A stretch of 64,000 nucleotides of DNA, taken from the NCBI GenBank assembly GCA_902593675.1, contig CACJJI010000001.1:186001-250000 (forward strand), given 5' to 3'. The DNA is from an uncultured SAR86 cluster bacterium. GTDB taxonomy: Bacteria; Pseudomonadota; Gammaproteobacteria; Magnimaribacterales; D2472. The notes under the pieces are model-generated. The model saw only the letters and a program-made list of their open reading frames with translations. It had not been told where the DNA came from and ran no database searches. Below are positions 1 to 11,169 of this stretch, piece after piece; within the stretch, counting starts at the first letter, position 1, and each line of letters begins with the position of its first letter. The position numbers and the translations under genes are program-made.

Positions 1-1232
1 TTGGCAAAGCCAGAGCAAGAAACTAGATTTGCACCATCCATTAACCTTTCAAAGTCATAGGTCACCATCTTATCTGTTATCGCTGCTTCCATTGAAGAAA
101 TTATAAGATCTGCTGCTTCAACCCAACCCATGTGTCTTAACATCATTTCTGCTGACAAAATTAAAGAACCTGGGTTAACTTTATCCTGACCTGCATATTT
201 AGGCGCAGTTCCATGTGTTGCTTCAAATAATGCTGAATCATCTCCAATGTTTGCTCCTGGGGCAATACCAATACCTCCAACACAAGCAGCCAAAGCATCA
301 GAAATATAATCACCATTAAGATTCATGGTTGCAATAACATCATATTCTTTAGGTCTGGTTAGTATTTGCTGAAGAAAGGCATCACAAATAACGTCTTTTA
401 CAATAATATTTTTTCCAGTATTTGGATTTTTAATAGTGACCCATGGACCCCCATCTAATAACTCTCCGTTATAAGAATTCATACTGAGTTCATAACCCCA
501 ATCCCTGAATGCCCCTTCTGTAAATTTCATGATGTTGCCTTTATGAACAAGTGTGACGGATGATCTATCATTTTTAATAGCATAATCAACAGCTTGTTTA
601 ACAAGTCTTTCTGTACCTTGTTTAGATATTGGCTTAACGCCAAGACCAACTTCTGATGGAAACCTTATTTGAGTTACGCCAAACTGCTCTTGCAGGACCT
701 TTACCATAGCGTCAGATTCTGGCGATCCAGCTTCAAATTCCACACCCGCATATATATCTTCAGAATTTTCTCTAAAGATCACCATATCAACATGAGAGGG
801 ATTCTTGACTGGGCTTGGGACACCTGAAAAATATCTAATTGGTCGCAGGCAAACATAGAGGTCAAGAATTTGACGAAGAGAGACATTTAAGGATCTAATT
901 CCTCCGCCAACAGGCGTAGTCAAAGGTCCTTTTATGCTGACAATATATTCTTTTAATGCTTCGATTGTTTCATCCGGCAACCATGTATCAGCATCATAAA
1001 CTTGAGTAGATTTTTCACCACAATAGACTTCCATCCATGATATTTTTTTTTCTCCTTGGTATGCCGACTCAACAGCATTATCTACAACATCAATCATTGC
1101 AGGCGTAATATCAATTCCAATGCCATCACCTTCTATGTATGGGATAATTGGATTATCAGGGACGTTTAGCACACCGTCATCTAATGTAATTTTTGAGCCT
1201 TCATCTGGAATCTTTATATGTTTATAACCCAT
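1..1232 (-). CDS. icd: NADP-dependent isocitrate dehydrogenase (C-terminal end cut by window edge)
   Basis: Reverse-strand translation from ATG at 1232 reads [79 protein letters not shown], typical bacterial Icd; runs off the left edge so absent from the ORF track. Confidence 0.95.
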   Translation of the reverse strand, partial: MGYKHIKIPDEGSKITLDDGVLNVPDNPIIPYIEGDGIGIDITPAMIDVVDNAVESAYQGEKKISWMEVYCGEKSTQVYDADTWLPDETIEALKEYIVSIKGPLTTPVGGGIRSLNVSLRQILDLYVCLRPIRYFSGVPSPVKNPSHVDMVIFRENSEDIYAGVEFEAGSPESDAMVKVLQEQFGVTQIRFPSEVGLGVKPISKQGTERLVKQAVDYAIKNDRSSVTLVHKGNIMKFTEGAFRDWGYELSMNSYNGELLDGGPWVTIKNPNTGKNIIVKDVICDAFLQQILTRPKEYDVIATMNLNGDYISDALAACVGGIGIAPGANIGDDSALFEATHGTAPKYAGQDKVNPGSLILSAEMMLRHMGWVEAADLIISSMEAAITDKMVTYDFERLMDGANLVSCSGFA

Positions 1233-1321
1233 GCTATCCTCTTTCAAACGAATATATATTGTAAAATTTGGATGAATTATACTCTAAAAAAACCTTTAAA
1301 ATTAAGGTTTATAGATAAAAT

Positions 1322-2413
1322 ATGACAAATATAAATAAAACAGTTGTTGTGGGAATGTCAGGAGGAGTTGATTCATCTGTAGCCGCCTATTTATTGCAAA
1401 AACAAGGTTACAAGGTTCAAGGACTGTTCATGCAAAATTGGCAAAATGAGCCGGGTGAAGTCTGCACATCCGAAATTGATTTTAAAGATGCATCAAAGGT
1501 TTGCGATCAATTAGATATACCATTGCACAAGGCAAATTTTAGTGATGAGTATTGGGATAGGGTTTTTAAGGAGTTTCTTTCGGAGCATGAAAAAGGGAGA
1601 ACACCTAATCCAGATATTTTATGTAATCGAGAAATCAAATTTAAATCTTTTCTCGACTATGCACTTAAGATTGGGGCTGATCATATAGCTACTGGTCATT
1701 ATGCAAAAATAAAGCATCAAGGCGATCATACCCTATTGATGAGAGCAAAAGATCTTAATAAAGATCAAACATATTTTCTTCATGAAGTTAGTGGAAAAGA
1801 ATTTGCAAAATGTATTTTCCCCTTAGAAGGATTAAATAAAAATGAAGTTCGAGAAATAGCTAAAAAAAATAATTTTATTAACCACAACAAGAAAGATTCT
1901 GTTGGAATTTGTTTTGTTGGTGAACGAAATTTAAAAGATTTTCTTAAAAGATTCATTAAATTTGAGAATGGTAATATTAAAGATTCTGAGGGTAATATTG
2001 TAGGGACTCATCCAGGAGCGCTTCTTTTTACTCAAGGGCAGCGTCAAGGTCTAAATGTTGGGGGTGTCAAAGATAAGCCTGAACTTCCATGGTATGTTTA
2101 TGATAAAAGCATCAAACTAAATGAAGTATATGTATGTCAGGGAGAATTTAATAACTTATTGATGAGTGATGGTTTGTTGATGGAAGAAATGAAATGGATC
2201 AACAAAGAAATGAAGCTTGATAAACTTGATTGCGAAGTTCAAGTTCGTCACAGAGGTAAACCTGTAAAATGTACCGCGCACTTTTTAGAGAAAGGTGTGG
2301 AGGTATTATTTTCTGAAAAAATAAGAGCAATTGCTCCGGGCCAGTCTGCCGTTTTATATAAGAATAATGAATGTTTAGGTGGAGGCATAATAGCAAAACC
2401 ATTAAAAGACTAG
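1322..2413 (+). CDS. mnmA: tRNA-specific 2-thiouridylase MnmA
   Basis: GMSGGVDSSVAAYLL PP-loop, NPDILCNREIKFKSF, DSVGICFVGER. Confidence 0.97.
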   Translation: MTNINKTVVVGMSGGVDSSVAAYLLQKQGYKVQGLFMQNWQNEPGEVCTSEIDFKDASKVCDQLDIPLHKANFSDEYWDRVFKEFLSEHEKGRTPNPDILCNREIKFKSFLDYALKIGADHIATGHYAKIKHQGDHTLLMRAKDLNKDQTYFLHEVSGKEFAKCIFPLEGLNKNEVREIAKKNNFINHNKKDSVGICFVGERNLKDFLKRFIKFENGNIKDSEGNIVGTHPGALLFTQGQRQGLNVGGVKDKPELPWYVYDKSIKLNEVYVCQGEFNNLLMSDGLLMEEMKWINKEMKLDKLDCEVQVRHRGKPVKCTAHFLEKGVEVLFSEKIRAIAPGQSAVLYKNNECLGGGIIAKPLKD

Positions 2414-2426
2414 CTATAATTCACTC

Positions 2427-3779
2427 ATGAAACACCAAGATTTAATATCACCTCTTGACAATAGATATAGTCAAAAAATTATTAATCTAGCGAATAATTT
2501 CTCTGAATCTAACTTAAATAAAACTAGATTTGAAATTGAAATAGACTGGATAATTTTTTTAACAACACAATGTGGTAAAAACTTTAAACCCCTATCCTCT
2601 GCAGCTAAAAAAAATCTTTTAAATATTAAAATGAATTTTGATCACAGGTCAGCAAAAAGAATTAAAGATATTGAATCTAAAACCAATCATGATGTTAAAG
2701 CCGTAGAATATTTTATTAGAGAAGAAATGGGAAAATTTTCTAATCTAAAAAAATATCAACATTTAGTTCATTTTGCTTTAACGAGTGAAGATATTAACTC
2801 TCTCTCTTATGCGGTTTTACTTAGAGATGCCCGGGACATATACCTAAGAAAATTAGATATTTTAATCAAGGACTTAAACTCGAAATCAAGATCTTGGGCA
2901 TCCATACCTATGTTAGCTAGGACTCACGGACAGGCAGCCTCACCTTCTACTCTAGGAAAAGAAATTAAGGTATTTCAGCAACGTCTATCAAGACAAAAAG
3001 CTATGTTAAAAAATATGAAGCCTCTAGCAAAATTTGGTGGAGCTACAGGAAATTTTCATACCCTCGATCTATCAGATTCAAGAATAAATTGGGTCTCAAA
3101 AACACGAAAGTTTTTAAATTTATTCAAAGTTGAACAAAATCCTATTACAACACAAATTGAACCACATGACGGTATAGCTGAAATTTCTCAGTGCATTCAG
3201 AGAATTAATAATATTTTGATTGATTTGAATCAGGACATTTGGATTTACATTTCTAACGATATATTCAGGTTAAAAATGAAGGATGGTGAAATAGGTTCAT
3301 CTACTATGCCACACAAAGTTAACCCAATTGACTTTGAAAACTCTGAAGGGAATCTTGGATTATCTAATTCATTAATGAGTTTTTTTGCAGATAAATTATC
3401 TAAATCAAGGTTGCAAAGAGACCTTTCTGATTCAACGGTGCTAAGAAATCTTGGCGTTGGCTTTGGATATAGTTATCTAGGATTAAGCTCATGCTTAACT
3501 GGTCTAGATAAAATTCAACCCAATAAAGATGTGGCTTACAAGGAACTGTCTGAAAATTGGCAAGTTTTAGCGGAGGCAATTCAAATTATTATGAAGCTTG
3601 AGGGTTACGATAATGCTTATGAAGAGATCAAAGCAAAAACTAGAGGTCAGAGCATTGATCAAGAGTCTTATCTTAAAATTGTTAGTGATCTAAATATCAC
3701 CGATGAATCCAAAGAAAAACTAAAAAAACTAACCCCCTTAAATTATCTTGGAATAGCTTCTAAGCTAGCAAAATCCTAA
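2427..3779 (+). CDS. purB: adenylosuccinate lyase
   Basis: GEIGSSTMPHKVNPIDFENSEGN lyase signature; adjacent to mnmA. Confidence 0.97.
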   Translation: MKHQDLISPLDNRYSQKIINLANNFSESNLNKTRFEIEIDWIIFLTTQCGKNFKPLSSAAKKNLLNIKMNFDHRSAKRIKDIESKTNHDVKAVEYFIREEMGKFSNLKKYQHLVHFALTSEDINSLSYAVLLRDARDIYLRKLDILIKDLNSKSRSWASIPMLARTHGQAASPSTLGKEIKVFQQRLSRQKAMLKNMKPLAKFGGATGNFHTLDLSDSRINWVSKTRKFLNLFKVEQNPITTQIEPHDGIAEISQCIQRINNILIDLNQDIWIYISNDIFRLKMKDGEIGSSTMPHKVNPIDFENSEGNLGLSNSLMSFFADKLSKSRLQRDLSDSTVLRNLGVGFGYSYLGLSSCLTGLDKIQPNKDVAYKELSENWQVLAEAIQIIMKLEGYDNAYEEIKAKTRGQSIDQESYLKIVSDLNITDESKEKLKKLTPLNYLGIASKLAKS

Positions 3780-3901
3780 ATTTAGTAGTTTAACTACATT
3801 TATAAACGTCCTTAAAGCTTTTTTTTACAGCTTTTATAAAAGACATTGACAATATCAACATAATAAACTCAAATGCACTACATAAATATAGGGGTATATA
3901 A

Positions 3902-5488
3902 ATGTCAAAAAATAACTTTTCAACAGAGGTAGATAAACTTAAGGCTATTCCTGAGTTCAGCGGCTCAAATTGGGATTCAATTAAACCTGAATATGCGGCT
4001 AGAATGAGGCTTCAAAACCAGTTTAAATCAGGAATAGATATTGCAAAATACACTGCTTCATTGATGAGAAAAGATATGGATGAATATGATTCAGATACAT
4101 CTGCTTACACTCAATCTTTAGGCTGTTGGCATGGATTTATTGGTCAGCAAAAACTTATATCTATAAAAAAACATTTTGGAACAACGAATAAAAAATATCT
4201 TTATCTGTCTGGCTGGATGGTTGCAGCACTTAGATCTGAGTTTGGCCCATTACCAGATCAGTCAATGCATGAAAAAACATCTGTTGCGTCGTTAATTAGG
4301 GAGCTTTATACATTCTTAAGACAAGCTGATGCTCGAGAGCTTGGTGGGTTATTTAGAGAACTTGATAATGCATCAGATGCGGACAAACCAAAAATTCAAG
4401 AGAAGATAGATAATTTTGAGACTCATATAGTTCCAATAATTGCAGATATTGATGCTGGTTTTGGCAATGAAGAAGCTACTTACCTTATGGCTAAGCAAAT
4501 GATTGAAGCTGGTGCGTGCTGTATACAAATTGAGAACCAGGTTTCAGATGAAAAACAGTGTGGCCATCAAGATGGCAAGGTTACTGTACCCCACTCCGAC
4601 TTTTTAGCAAAAATAAATGCTGTTAGATATGCTTTTTTAGAACTAGGCGTAGATGACGGAGTGATTGTTGCGCGCACAGATTCATTAGGCGCAGGACTAA
4701 CAAAACAAATAGCTATTACTCATGAAGTTGGTGATTTGGGTGATCAATATAATTCTTTTCTTGATGTTGAAGAGCTTGATCATGCAGATCTTAATCATGG
4801 AGATGTCCTAATCAATCAAAATGGTAAAGTGGTTAGGCCAAAAAGACTGCCTAGTAACCTGTACAGGTTCAAAGAAGGAACGGGTGAAGCTAGATGTATT
4901 TTAGATTCAATTACAAGCTTACAGAATGGAGCAGATTTAATATGGATTGAAACTGAAAAACCTCACATAGGACAAATAGGAGCAATGATGGATGAAATTA
5001 AAAAAGTTGTTCCAAATGCAAAACTTGTCTATAACAACAGCCCCTCTTTCAATTGGACTCTTAATTTCAGACAGCAGGTTTATGATGCGATGAATGAAAA
5101 TGGCAAGGATATGTCTGATTATGATAGAGACGATCTTATGAACGAATCATATGATAATACGGAACTTGGCATAGAAGCAGACAATAAAATTCAGACTTTC
5201 CAAGCTGATGCTGCAAGAGAAGCCGGTATTTTTCATCATTTGATTACTTTGCCTACATACCATACTGCGGCTCTTTCTACAGACAATCTTTCTAAAGAGT
5301 ATTTTGGTGAGAAAGGAATGTTAGGTTATGTCGAGGGAGTTCAAAGAAAAGAAATCCGCCAAGGTATCGCATGTGTTAAGCATCAAAATATGGCAGGATC
5401 AGATATGGGAGATGACCATAAAGAATACTTTGCAGGGGAAGCTGCGCTCAAGGCTTCAGGCAAAGACAACACAATGAATCAATTTTAG
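3902..5488 (+). CDS. aceA: isocitrate lyase (long form)
   Basis: PIIADIDAGFGNEEATYLMAKQMIEAGACCIQIENQVSDEKQCGHQDGKV active-site region. Confidence 0.96.
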   Translation: MSKNNFSTEVDKLKAIPEFSGSNWDSIKPEYAARMRLQNQFKSGIDIAKYTASLMRKDMDEYDSDTSAYTQSLGCWHGFIGQQKLISIKKHFGTTNKKYLYLSGWMVAALRSEFGPLPDQSMHEKTSVASLIRELYTFLRQADARELGGLFRELDNASDADKPKIQEKIDNFETHIVPIIADIDAGFGNEEATYLMAKQMIEAGACCIQIENQVSDEKQCGHQDGKVTVPHSDFLAKINAVRYAFLELGVDDGVIVARTDSLGAGLTKQIAITHEVGDLGDQYNSFLDVEELDHADLNHGDVLINQNGKVVRPKRLPSNLYRFKEGTGEARCILDSITSLQNGADLIWIETEKPHIGQIGAMMDEIKKVVPNAKLVYNNSPSFNWTLNFRQQVYDAMNENGKDMSDYDRDDLMNESYDNTELGIEADNKIQTFQADAAREAGIFHHLITLPTYHTAALSTDNLSKEYFGEKGMLGYVEGVQRKEIRQGIACVKHQNMAGSDMGDDHKEYFAGEAALKASGKDNTMNQF

Positions 5489-5664
5489 TTAGTTTCACAA
5501 TCCCCTATGGTGGTGCGCCCGCAAATTTTGCAGGGCGCACCATCCTCTAAGTTGGCCATACCACCACAACTTCCTGAAATAGGCTTATTTTTTACAATCA
5601 CTCCTATAGCAATTCCAGTAAAAGAAACGGCTATAAATAAAAAAACTGTAAGAAATTCAATCAT
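5485..5664 (-). CDS. nqrM: NqrM-like Na+-NQR maturation protein, 59 aa
   Basis: Manual translation MIEFLTVFLFIAVSFTGIAIGVIVKNKPISGSCGGMANLEDGAPCKICGRTTIGDCETN; one TM helix plus Cys cluster; follows apbE; below the ORF-track size cut-off. Confidence 0.88.
   Translation of the reverse strand: MIEFLTVFLFIAVSFTGIAIGVIVKNKPISGSCGGMANLEDGAPCKICGRTTIGDCETN
5511..5542. repeat. GC-rich inverted repeat / hairpin within nqrM and 3' of aceA
   Basis: GGTGCGCCC-GCAAATTTTGC-A-GGGCGCACC: 9-bp outer stem (extended by T5511-A5542) stacked on an inner GCAAA/TTTGC stem with a 1-nt bulge. Confidence 0.85.
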
Positions 5665-6637
5665 TATAATTCCATGAATTAGATTTAATTATAATATTCT
5701 CATCCTGCATTATATACATAACCGCTATATCGTTATCATTTGCAAGTCTTATACCCTTTTTTGGTCCAAGAACATTCAAAGCTGTAGCCCATGCATCCGC
5801 AATCATTGATGATTTATCTGATGCTACTGTTACGGAGTAGGATTTATCAGCTATGGATAATTTCGTTTTAGGCACAAAGGTATGACTTATCAAATCTCCA
5901 TTTTCATTAATTTTTTGATTTCTATACTCACCAGATGTTGCAACAGCCAGAAAGTTAGAGCTATAAATCTCAATTATTGACTGGCTTTCAATGCTTGATG
6001 GATTTTGTATACCTATTAACCATGGTGCTCCATGCTTTGATCCATTGGTTATAATCTCTCCACCTATATCAAACAAGAAATTGTTTCTGTTTGAATTGAT
6101 AAGCAGTTTAGCAATTCTATCAACCGCATAACCCTTTGCTATAGATGACAAATCAAATTGAAAATTATCATTTTTAATAAGAGCGTTATTTGATATTAAA
6201 TTAAATCTTTTTATAGAAACGGGAAGAGTATTTTCAACCATTGTATATTCTGGACCAAAACCTTTTTCAATAACCAATGAACCCAAGGTAACATCATAAT
6301 AACCATTGGTAATTTCAAAGAGGTTCTCGGCAAAACTTAATAATGAATACATGTCAGAGGAAATCAAAATTTTTTGATTTAGCGAAGCTGCATTAATTTT
6401 AGATAATTCAGAATCTTTCTTATAATTTGATGCTATTAAGTCAATTCTTGATAGCTCATCTTCTATAGATTTTTTTAAACTATCGGTAATATACTCTGTT
6501 GATACTAGCTGCCAGTAGGTTCCATATATAGGGCCGGAAATTTTATATGTAGCAGATTTGTTGTAATTATAAGCAAAAAATATGCAGATAAAACCAATTA
6601 CAAGAGCAATTAGTTTAGATGCAGTTAATCTGTTCAA
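5657..6637 (-). CDS. apbE: FAD:protein FMN transferase ApbE
   Basis: GPIYGTYWQ, DLSSIAKGYAVDRIA, FLFDIGGEI, SYSVTVASDKSSMIADAWATALNVLGPKKG; next to nqrF. Confidence 0.93.
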   Translation of the reverse strand: MNRLTASKLIALVIGFICIFFAYNYNKSATYKISGPIYGTYWQLVSTEYITDSLKKSIEDELSRIDLIASNYKKDSELSKINAASLNQKILISSDMYSLLSFAENLFEITNGYYDVTLGSLVIEKGFGPEYTMVENTLPVSIKRFNLISNNALIKNDNFQFDLSSIAKGYAVDRIAKLLINSNRNNFLFDIGGEIITNGSKHGAPWLIGIQNPSSIESQSIIEIYSSNFLAVATSGEYRNQKINENGDLISHTFVPKTKLSIADKSYSVTVASDKSSMIADAWATALNVLGPKKGIRLANDNDIAVMYIMQDENIIIKSNSWNYND

Positions 6638-6645
6638 TGAGTTAA

Positions 6646-7878
6646 TTAACCGCCAAAATCATCCAGCATGATATTTTCGGGCTCTACTCCAAGGTTAATA
6701 AGCATATCTATAACTGCTTTGTTCATCATGGGAGGTCCGCACATATAAAATTCACAATCTTCAGGAGCCTTATGAGATTTCAGATAACGATCAAAGAGAA
6801 CCTGATGTATAAAGCCTGTTAATCCGTCCCAGTCATCTTCAGGCTGAGGGTCTGATAATGCAACATGCCATTCAAAGTTTTTATTTGATTCGGCTAATTT
6901 ATTAAAATCATCAACATAAAACATCTCTTTCAAACTTCGAGCACCATACCAAAAGGAAATTTTTCTATCCGTATTAATTCTCAACAATTGATCAAATATA
7001 TGAGCTCTCATTGGAGCCATGCCTGCTCCACCTCCAACAAATACCATTTCAGCTGGTGATTTTTTGGCAAAGAACTCACCGAATGGTCCAAACACACGTA
7101 CTTTATCACCAGGCTTGAGATTAAATGTCCATGATGACATTACTCCAGGAGGTATATCAGATGATCCCGGTGGAGGGCTAGCAACTCTAATGTTAAACTT
7201 TAGAACTCCTTTTTCTTCAGGATAATTTGCCATTGAATATGCTCTTATTATTGGTTCTGAATTGTTCGCAACGTTATCCCATATTTTAAACTTATCCCAG
7301 TCTTCTCTATACTCATCAGCCACATCAAAAGATTTGTAATCAAGATTTGAGTATGCAGGAGCTTCAAGCTGCACATAACCCCCAGCTTTAAAATTAACTT
7401 CTTCACCCTCAGGCAGTTTTAAAACAAGCTCTTTGATGAAAGTTGCAACGTTATCATTAGAAACAACTTCACACTCCCATTCTTTAACACCAAAAACCTC
7501 TTCAGGAATGGTAATTTTAAGATCATTCTTTACTGCAACTTGACATGAGAGTCTCCAACCCTCTTTTTTTTCTTTAGAATTGAAGTGTGATTCTTCAGTT
7601 GGAAGAATAGATCCACCTCCTTCTGATATTTGGCACTTACACTGACTACAAGTGCCTCCACCACCACAGGCTGAAGAAAGAAAAATTTTATTTTCAGCAA
7701 GGGTTTGAAGTAGTTTATTGCCAGATGGAACCACGATTGGATTAGATGAATCACCATTAATCTCAATGGTTACATCACCTGAACTGACTAACTGGCTTCT
7801 TGCAGCGATAATTATAGTTACCAGGAGCAAAACTACGCCAGTAAATGAAAGAACACCTAAAAATAAATCAATTTGCAT
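6646..7878 (-). CDS. nqrF: Na+-translocating NADH-quinone reductase subunit F
   Basis: 2Fe-2S ferredoxin motif [18 protein letters not shown] domains ([23 protein letters not shown]), C-terminal [10 protein letters not shown]. Confidence 0.98.
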   Translation of the reverse strand: MQIDLFLGVLSFTGVVLLLVTIIIAARSQLVSSGDVTIEINGDSSNPIVVPSGNKLLQTLAENKIFLSSACGGGGTCSQCKCQISEGGGSILPTEESHFNSKEKKEGWRLSCQVAVKNDLKITIPEEVFGVKEWECEVVSNDNVATFIKELVLKLPEGEEVNFKAGGYVQLEAPAYSNLDYKSFDVADEYREDWDKFKIWDNVANNSEPIIRAYSMANYPEEKGVLKFNIRVASPPPGSSDIPPGVMSSWTFNLKPGDKVRVFGPFGEFFAKKSPAEMVFVGGGAGMAPMRAHIFDQLLRINTDRKISFWYGARSLKEMFYVDDFNKLAESNKNFEWHVALSDPQPEDDWDGLTGFIHQVLFDRYLKSHKAPEDCEFYMCGPPMMNKAVIDMLINLGVEPENIMLDDFGG

Positions 7879-7887
7879 ATATATTAC

Positions 7888-8499
7888 CTATAGTGAAATT
7901 CCCCCGAATGACATAAATCCAAAACTCATTAGACCTACTATTAAAAATGTCATACCTAAACCTTGGAGTCCTTCTGGTATGTCTGAATATTTTAGCTTTT
8001 CTCTGATCCCAGCTAAAACAACAATCGCCATAGCCCAACCAACACCAGCGCCAAGTCCATAAACTACACTTTCACCAAATCTAAGATCTTTTTCAATCAT
8101 GAATAATGAGGCACCAAGAATAGCGCAGTTAACTGTAATTAAGGGCAAGAATACACCTAAAGCATTATAAAGTGCGGGCACAAATCGATCCAAAAACATT
8201 TCAAGTATCTGAACTGCTGCAGCAATAACACCAATATAGCTAATGAGTCCAACAAACTCTAAATTTGCATCTGGTAACCCCGCCCAAGCAAGAGCACCTT
8301 CTTTTAAAATAGAATTATAAATAAGGTTATTAAGTGGAACAGTTATTAAGCAAACAACGATTACCGCTATACCGAGACCAAAAGCTGCATCTATTTTTTT
8401 TGAAATAGCTATAAATGTACACATGCCTAAAAAAACAGACAGAGCGATGTTTTCAATAAAAACAGTTGTTATAAATATATTAAGATAATGCTCAAACAT
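7888..8499 (-). CDS. nqrE: Na+-NQR subunit E
   Basis: Polytopic membrane protein, [26 protein letters not shown]; operon position. Confidence 0.97.
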   Translation of the reverse strand: MFEHYLNIFITTVFIENIALSVFLGMCTFIAISKKIDAAFGLGIAVIVVCLITVPLNNLIYNSILKEGALAWAGLPDANLEFVGLISYIGVIAAAVQILEMFLDRFVPALYNALGVFLPLITVNCAILGASLFMIEKDLRFGESVVYGLGAGVGWAMAIVVLAGIREKLKYSDIPEGLQGLGMTFLIVGLMSFGFMSFGGISL

Positions 8500-9178
8500 T
8501 TAATTCTCTTTTAGATAGATCTGGCGCTGAAGCATGTCCAGACAATTTATATTCATTTGGTTCAATTTGATCTGTTTTATAAGCTCTTATCCCCCAAATC
8601 ATTAAGCCTATTAAGATGAATGAACTGGGCGGGAGTAATAAAAGATTATTCGCTGGATACCATCCACCATTAGAAACCAATGGTAAGATTTCATAACCCA
8701 TTAAAGTACCAGTTCCAAATAACTCCCTAACAATAGCCACTGCAATTAAAATGATGCTATATCCAAGACCATTTCCTAATCCATCTAAAAAACTGAGGAA
8801 TGGTTTTTCTTTCATAGCAAAAGCTTCAGCTCGGCCCATAACAATGCAATTTGTAATAATTAAACCAACAAAAACTGATAGTTTTTTGCTTGTTTCATAG
8901 TCGTAAGCTTTTAGCAGTTCATCCACAACTATAACGAGAGATGCGATGATGGTCATTTGGACAATAATTCTTACACTGCTAGGAATGTAATTTCTGATAA
9001 TAGAAATAAATAAATTTGAAAATGAAACAACAAACGTAAGAGCAACACACATAACAAGAGTTACAGAAAGGTTGCTTGTTACAGCCAATGCAGAACAGAT
9101 TCCAAGAATTTGCAATGTGATTGGGTTTTCTTCAAGCAGTGGTTTTGCAAGAACTTGTTTGTATTGCTTAACTGTCAT
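8492..9178 (-). CDS. nqrD: Na+-NQR subunit D
   Basis: [34 protein letters not shown]; operon position. Confidence 0.97.
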   Translation of the reverse strand: MTVKQYKQVLAKPLLEENPITLQILGICSALAVTSNLSVTLVMCVALTFVVSFSNLFISIIRNYIPSSVRIIVQMTIIASLVIVVDELLKAYDYETSKKLSVFVGLIITNCIVMGRAEAFAMKEKPFLSFLDGLGNGLGYSIILIAVAIVRELFGTGTLMGYEILPLVSNGGWYPANNLLLLPPSSFILIGLMIWGIRAYKTDQIEPNEYKLSGHASAPDLSKRELNV

Positions 9179-9941
9179 AATTAATATTTTTTAATGTTTC
9201 TTTATAGCCACTTTCACCGAACCAGTAAACCAACATATTTGTGACCCCTCTACTTGTCAGTGTTGCGCCTGAGAGGCCATCTACCTGATAAGAGGCCATT
9301 TGATTTGAAGAATCGACTTTTCCTTTTATAACCTCAATCTCAACTGTATTGTTTTTGTAAATCGTTTTGCCATCCCATAAAGCCTTCCATTTTGGGTTAT
9401 CAACCTCTGCACCTAAGCCTGGCGTTTCTTTATGAGAATAAAATTCAAGGCCCCTTATAGTATTTAAATCTTTATCAATAGCAATGTAGCCGAATAAAGT
9501 TCCCCATAGACCATATCCCCTTATAGGTAAAATAATTTTTTCAAGGTTGTTAGTGGAATCTTTAAGTAGATATATTTTTCCAATATTTTCACGATTTTTG
9601 ACGATTGCTATATCTTTGGAAACAGGTATTGGAGTTGAATGTTCGGGCTGTTTAGAAAAATATACTGGATCATATGTATTAAGGTCGTATTCACCATAAG
9701 CATCTAAAAGCTTTCCATTGCTAAAATCAACAAATTTAGGAGTTAGCCGAGAAAACTGAGATTCAATAGACTCTTCTGGATTATAAATTGCAGCAGTTTT
9801 AAGTATCTTAATTCTTTGGTCATTAAGCTTATTAAGATTTTGCATATCTCTGAGACTCACAGCAGCATATGAAACAACCAAAGAGCAAAATAAACAGACT
9901 AAAAATGAAACTGTGAGCGTTTTTAATATTGAATCATTCAT
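9168..9941 (-). CDS. nqrC: Na+-NQR subunit C (covalent FMN)
   Basis: FMN-binding domain with [10 protein letters not shown] flavinylation motif, [15 protein letters not shown]. Confidence 0.97.
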   Translation of the reverse strand: MNDSILKTLTVSFLVCLFCSLVVSYAAVSLRDMQNLNKLNDQRIKILKTAAIYNPEESIESQFSRLTPKFVDFSNGKLLDAYGEYDLNTYDPVYFSKQPEHSTPIPVSKDIAIVKNRENIGKIYLLKDSTNNLEKIILPIRGYGLWGTLFGYIAIDKDLNTIRGLEFYSHKETPGLGAEVDNPKWKALWDGKTIYKNNTVEIEVIKGKVDSSNQMASYQVDGLSGATLTSRGVTNMLVYWFGESGYKETLKNINYDS

Positions 9942-11169
9942 ACGAAAGAGCCCTCTTACGTTTTGCTATATTATTAGAAACAACCATATGGTCAATTACC
10001 GGAGCAAACAAATTAGCAAATAAAATAGCCAACATCATCCCTTCTGGAAAAGCGGGGTTAATTACTCTAATCAAAATAACAGTTACGCCTATCAGAGCAC
10101 CGTATATCCAACGTCCTGTATTTGTACCGGAGCCTGAGACGGGTTCTGTTGCCATGAAAACTAAACCAAACGCAAAACTCCCAATCACAAAATGCCAATA
10201 CCAAGGAACTTGAAACATAGGATTAGTATCTGATCCAACTATATTTAAAATCGATGACATGACAATCATTCCAAGAAAAGTACCTAAAATAATTCTATAT
10301 GAGGCAACGCCTGTCCCTAAAAGGATAAGCATAGCAATTCCAATTGCTATAACAGACGTCTCGCCGACAGATCCTGGTATATTTCCAATAAATGCATCAA
10401 ACCAAGAAAAATTATCACTAAGACCCTGTAAACCTCCTTCTGCTGCATAACCAAGTGGTGTTGCCCCACTAAAACCCTCTGGGGTAATACCTGTATCAGA
10501 AAGACCAGCTATCCAAACTTTATCACCGGATAACTGTGACGGATATGCAAAATATAAAAATGCTCTTCCAGTAAGAGCTGGATTTAGAAAGTTTTTGCCA
10601 GTTCCACCAAATACCTCTTTGCCAATTACAATTCCAAAAGTGATTCCCATTGCGGCCTGCCATAGAGGTAGATCCGGTGGACAGCTTAAAGCAAATAAGA
10701 TAGATGAAACAAATAGACCTTCATTAATTTCATGTTTACGTACTACAGCAAAAAGAATCTCCCAAAGGATTCCTACTGCAAATGTTACGGCGTAGATTGG
10801 AACAAAATAAACGGCACCGATCCACATTTTTGTTAGAAAACTATCGTTTGAGTAGCCAACTAAATTAATCAAAGCATGATGCCAATCATTTGTATTAGCA
10901 GAACCAACTAATGTCAAATAATCTAAGGTTTGATTTCCAATATTATACATTCCAAAAAACATTGCTGGAAATGCTGCCAACCAGACAATTACCATAATTC
11001 TTTGAATATCAATCGAATCTCTTACATGAATAGGATTTGTTGTTTTGTGCGTCGAAGAGAAAATAAAATTCTCAATTGCATCATAAATTGGGAACCATTT
11101 TGCTTGAGCTCCCCCAGGCATAAATTTTGGCTTAATAGTTTCATTGATTGATCTAAGCCAAGCTTTCAT
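9934..11169 (-). CDS. nqrB: Na+-NQR subunit B (covalent FMN)
   Basis: GFSGATPLG flavinylation-type motif, HKTTNPIHVRDSIDIQRIM, TGRWIYG. Confidence 0.97.
   Translation of the reverse strand: MKAWLRSINETIKPKFMPGGAQAKWFPIYDAIENFIFSSTHKTTNPIHVRDSIDIQRIMVIVWLAAFPAMFFGMYNIGNQTLDYLTLVGSANTNDWHHALINLVGYSNDSFLTKMWIGAVYFVPIYAVTFAVGILWEILFAVVRKHEINEGLFVSSILFALSCPPDLPLWQAAMGITFGIVIGKEVFGGTGKNFLNPALTGRAFLYFAYPSQLSGDKVWIAGLSDTGITPEGFSGATPLGYAAEGGLQGLSDNFSWFDAFIGNIPGSVGETSVIAIGIAMLILLGTGVASYRIILGTFLGMIVMSSILNIVGSDTNPMFQVPWYWHFVIGSFAFGLVFMATEPVSGSGTNTGRWIYGALIGVTVILIRVINPAFPEGMMLAILFANLFAPVIDHMVVSNNIAKRKRALSYE

Noticed and set aside
3780-3901. Possible TTGACA-based promoter and GTAGTT-T-AACTAC repeat upstream of aceA
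   Set aside because: TTGACA at 3846 lacks a matching -10 at suitable spacing and the inverted repeat is too short to interpret.
7718-8062. 114-aa plus-strand ORF opposite nqrF/nqrE
   Set aside because: Antisense to well-supported nqr coding sequence, low-complexity Pro/Thr/Ile-rich translation, no recognisable domain; mirror of coding bias.
9929-10450. Plus-strand ORFs (94 aa and 63 aa) opposite nqrB
   Set aside because: Antisense shadows of nqrB with no domain or ribosome-binding evidence.
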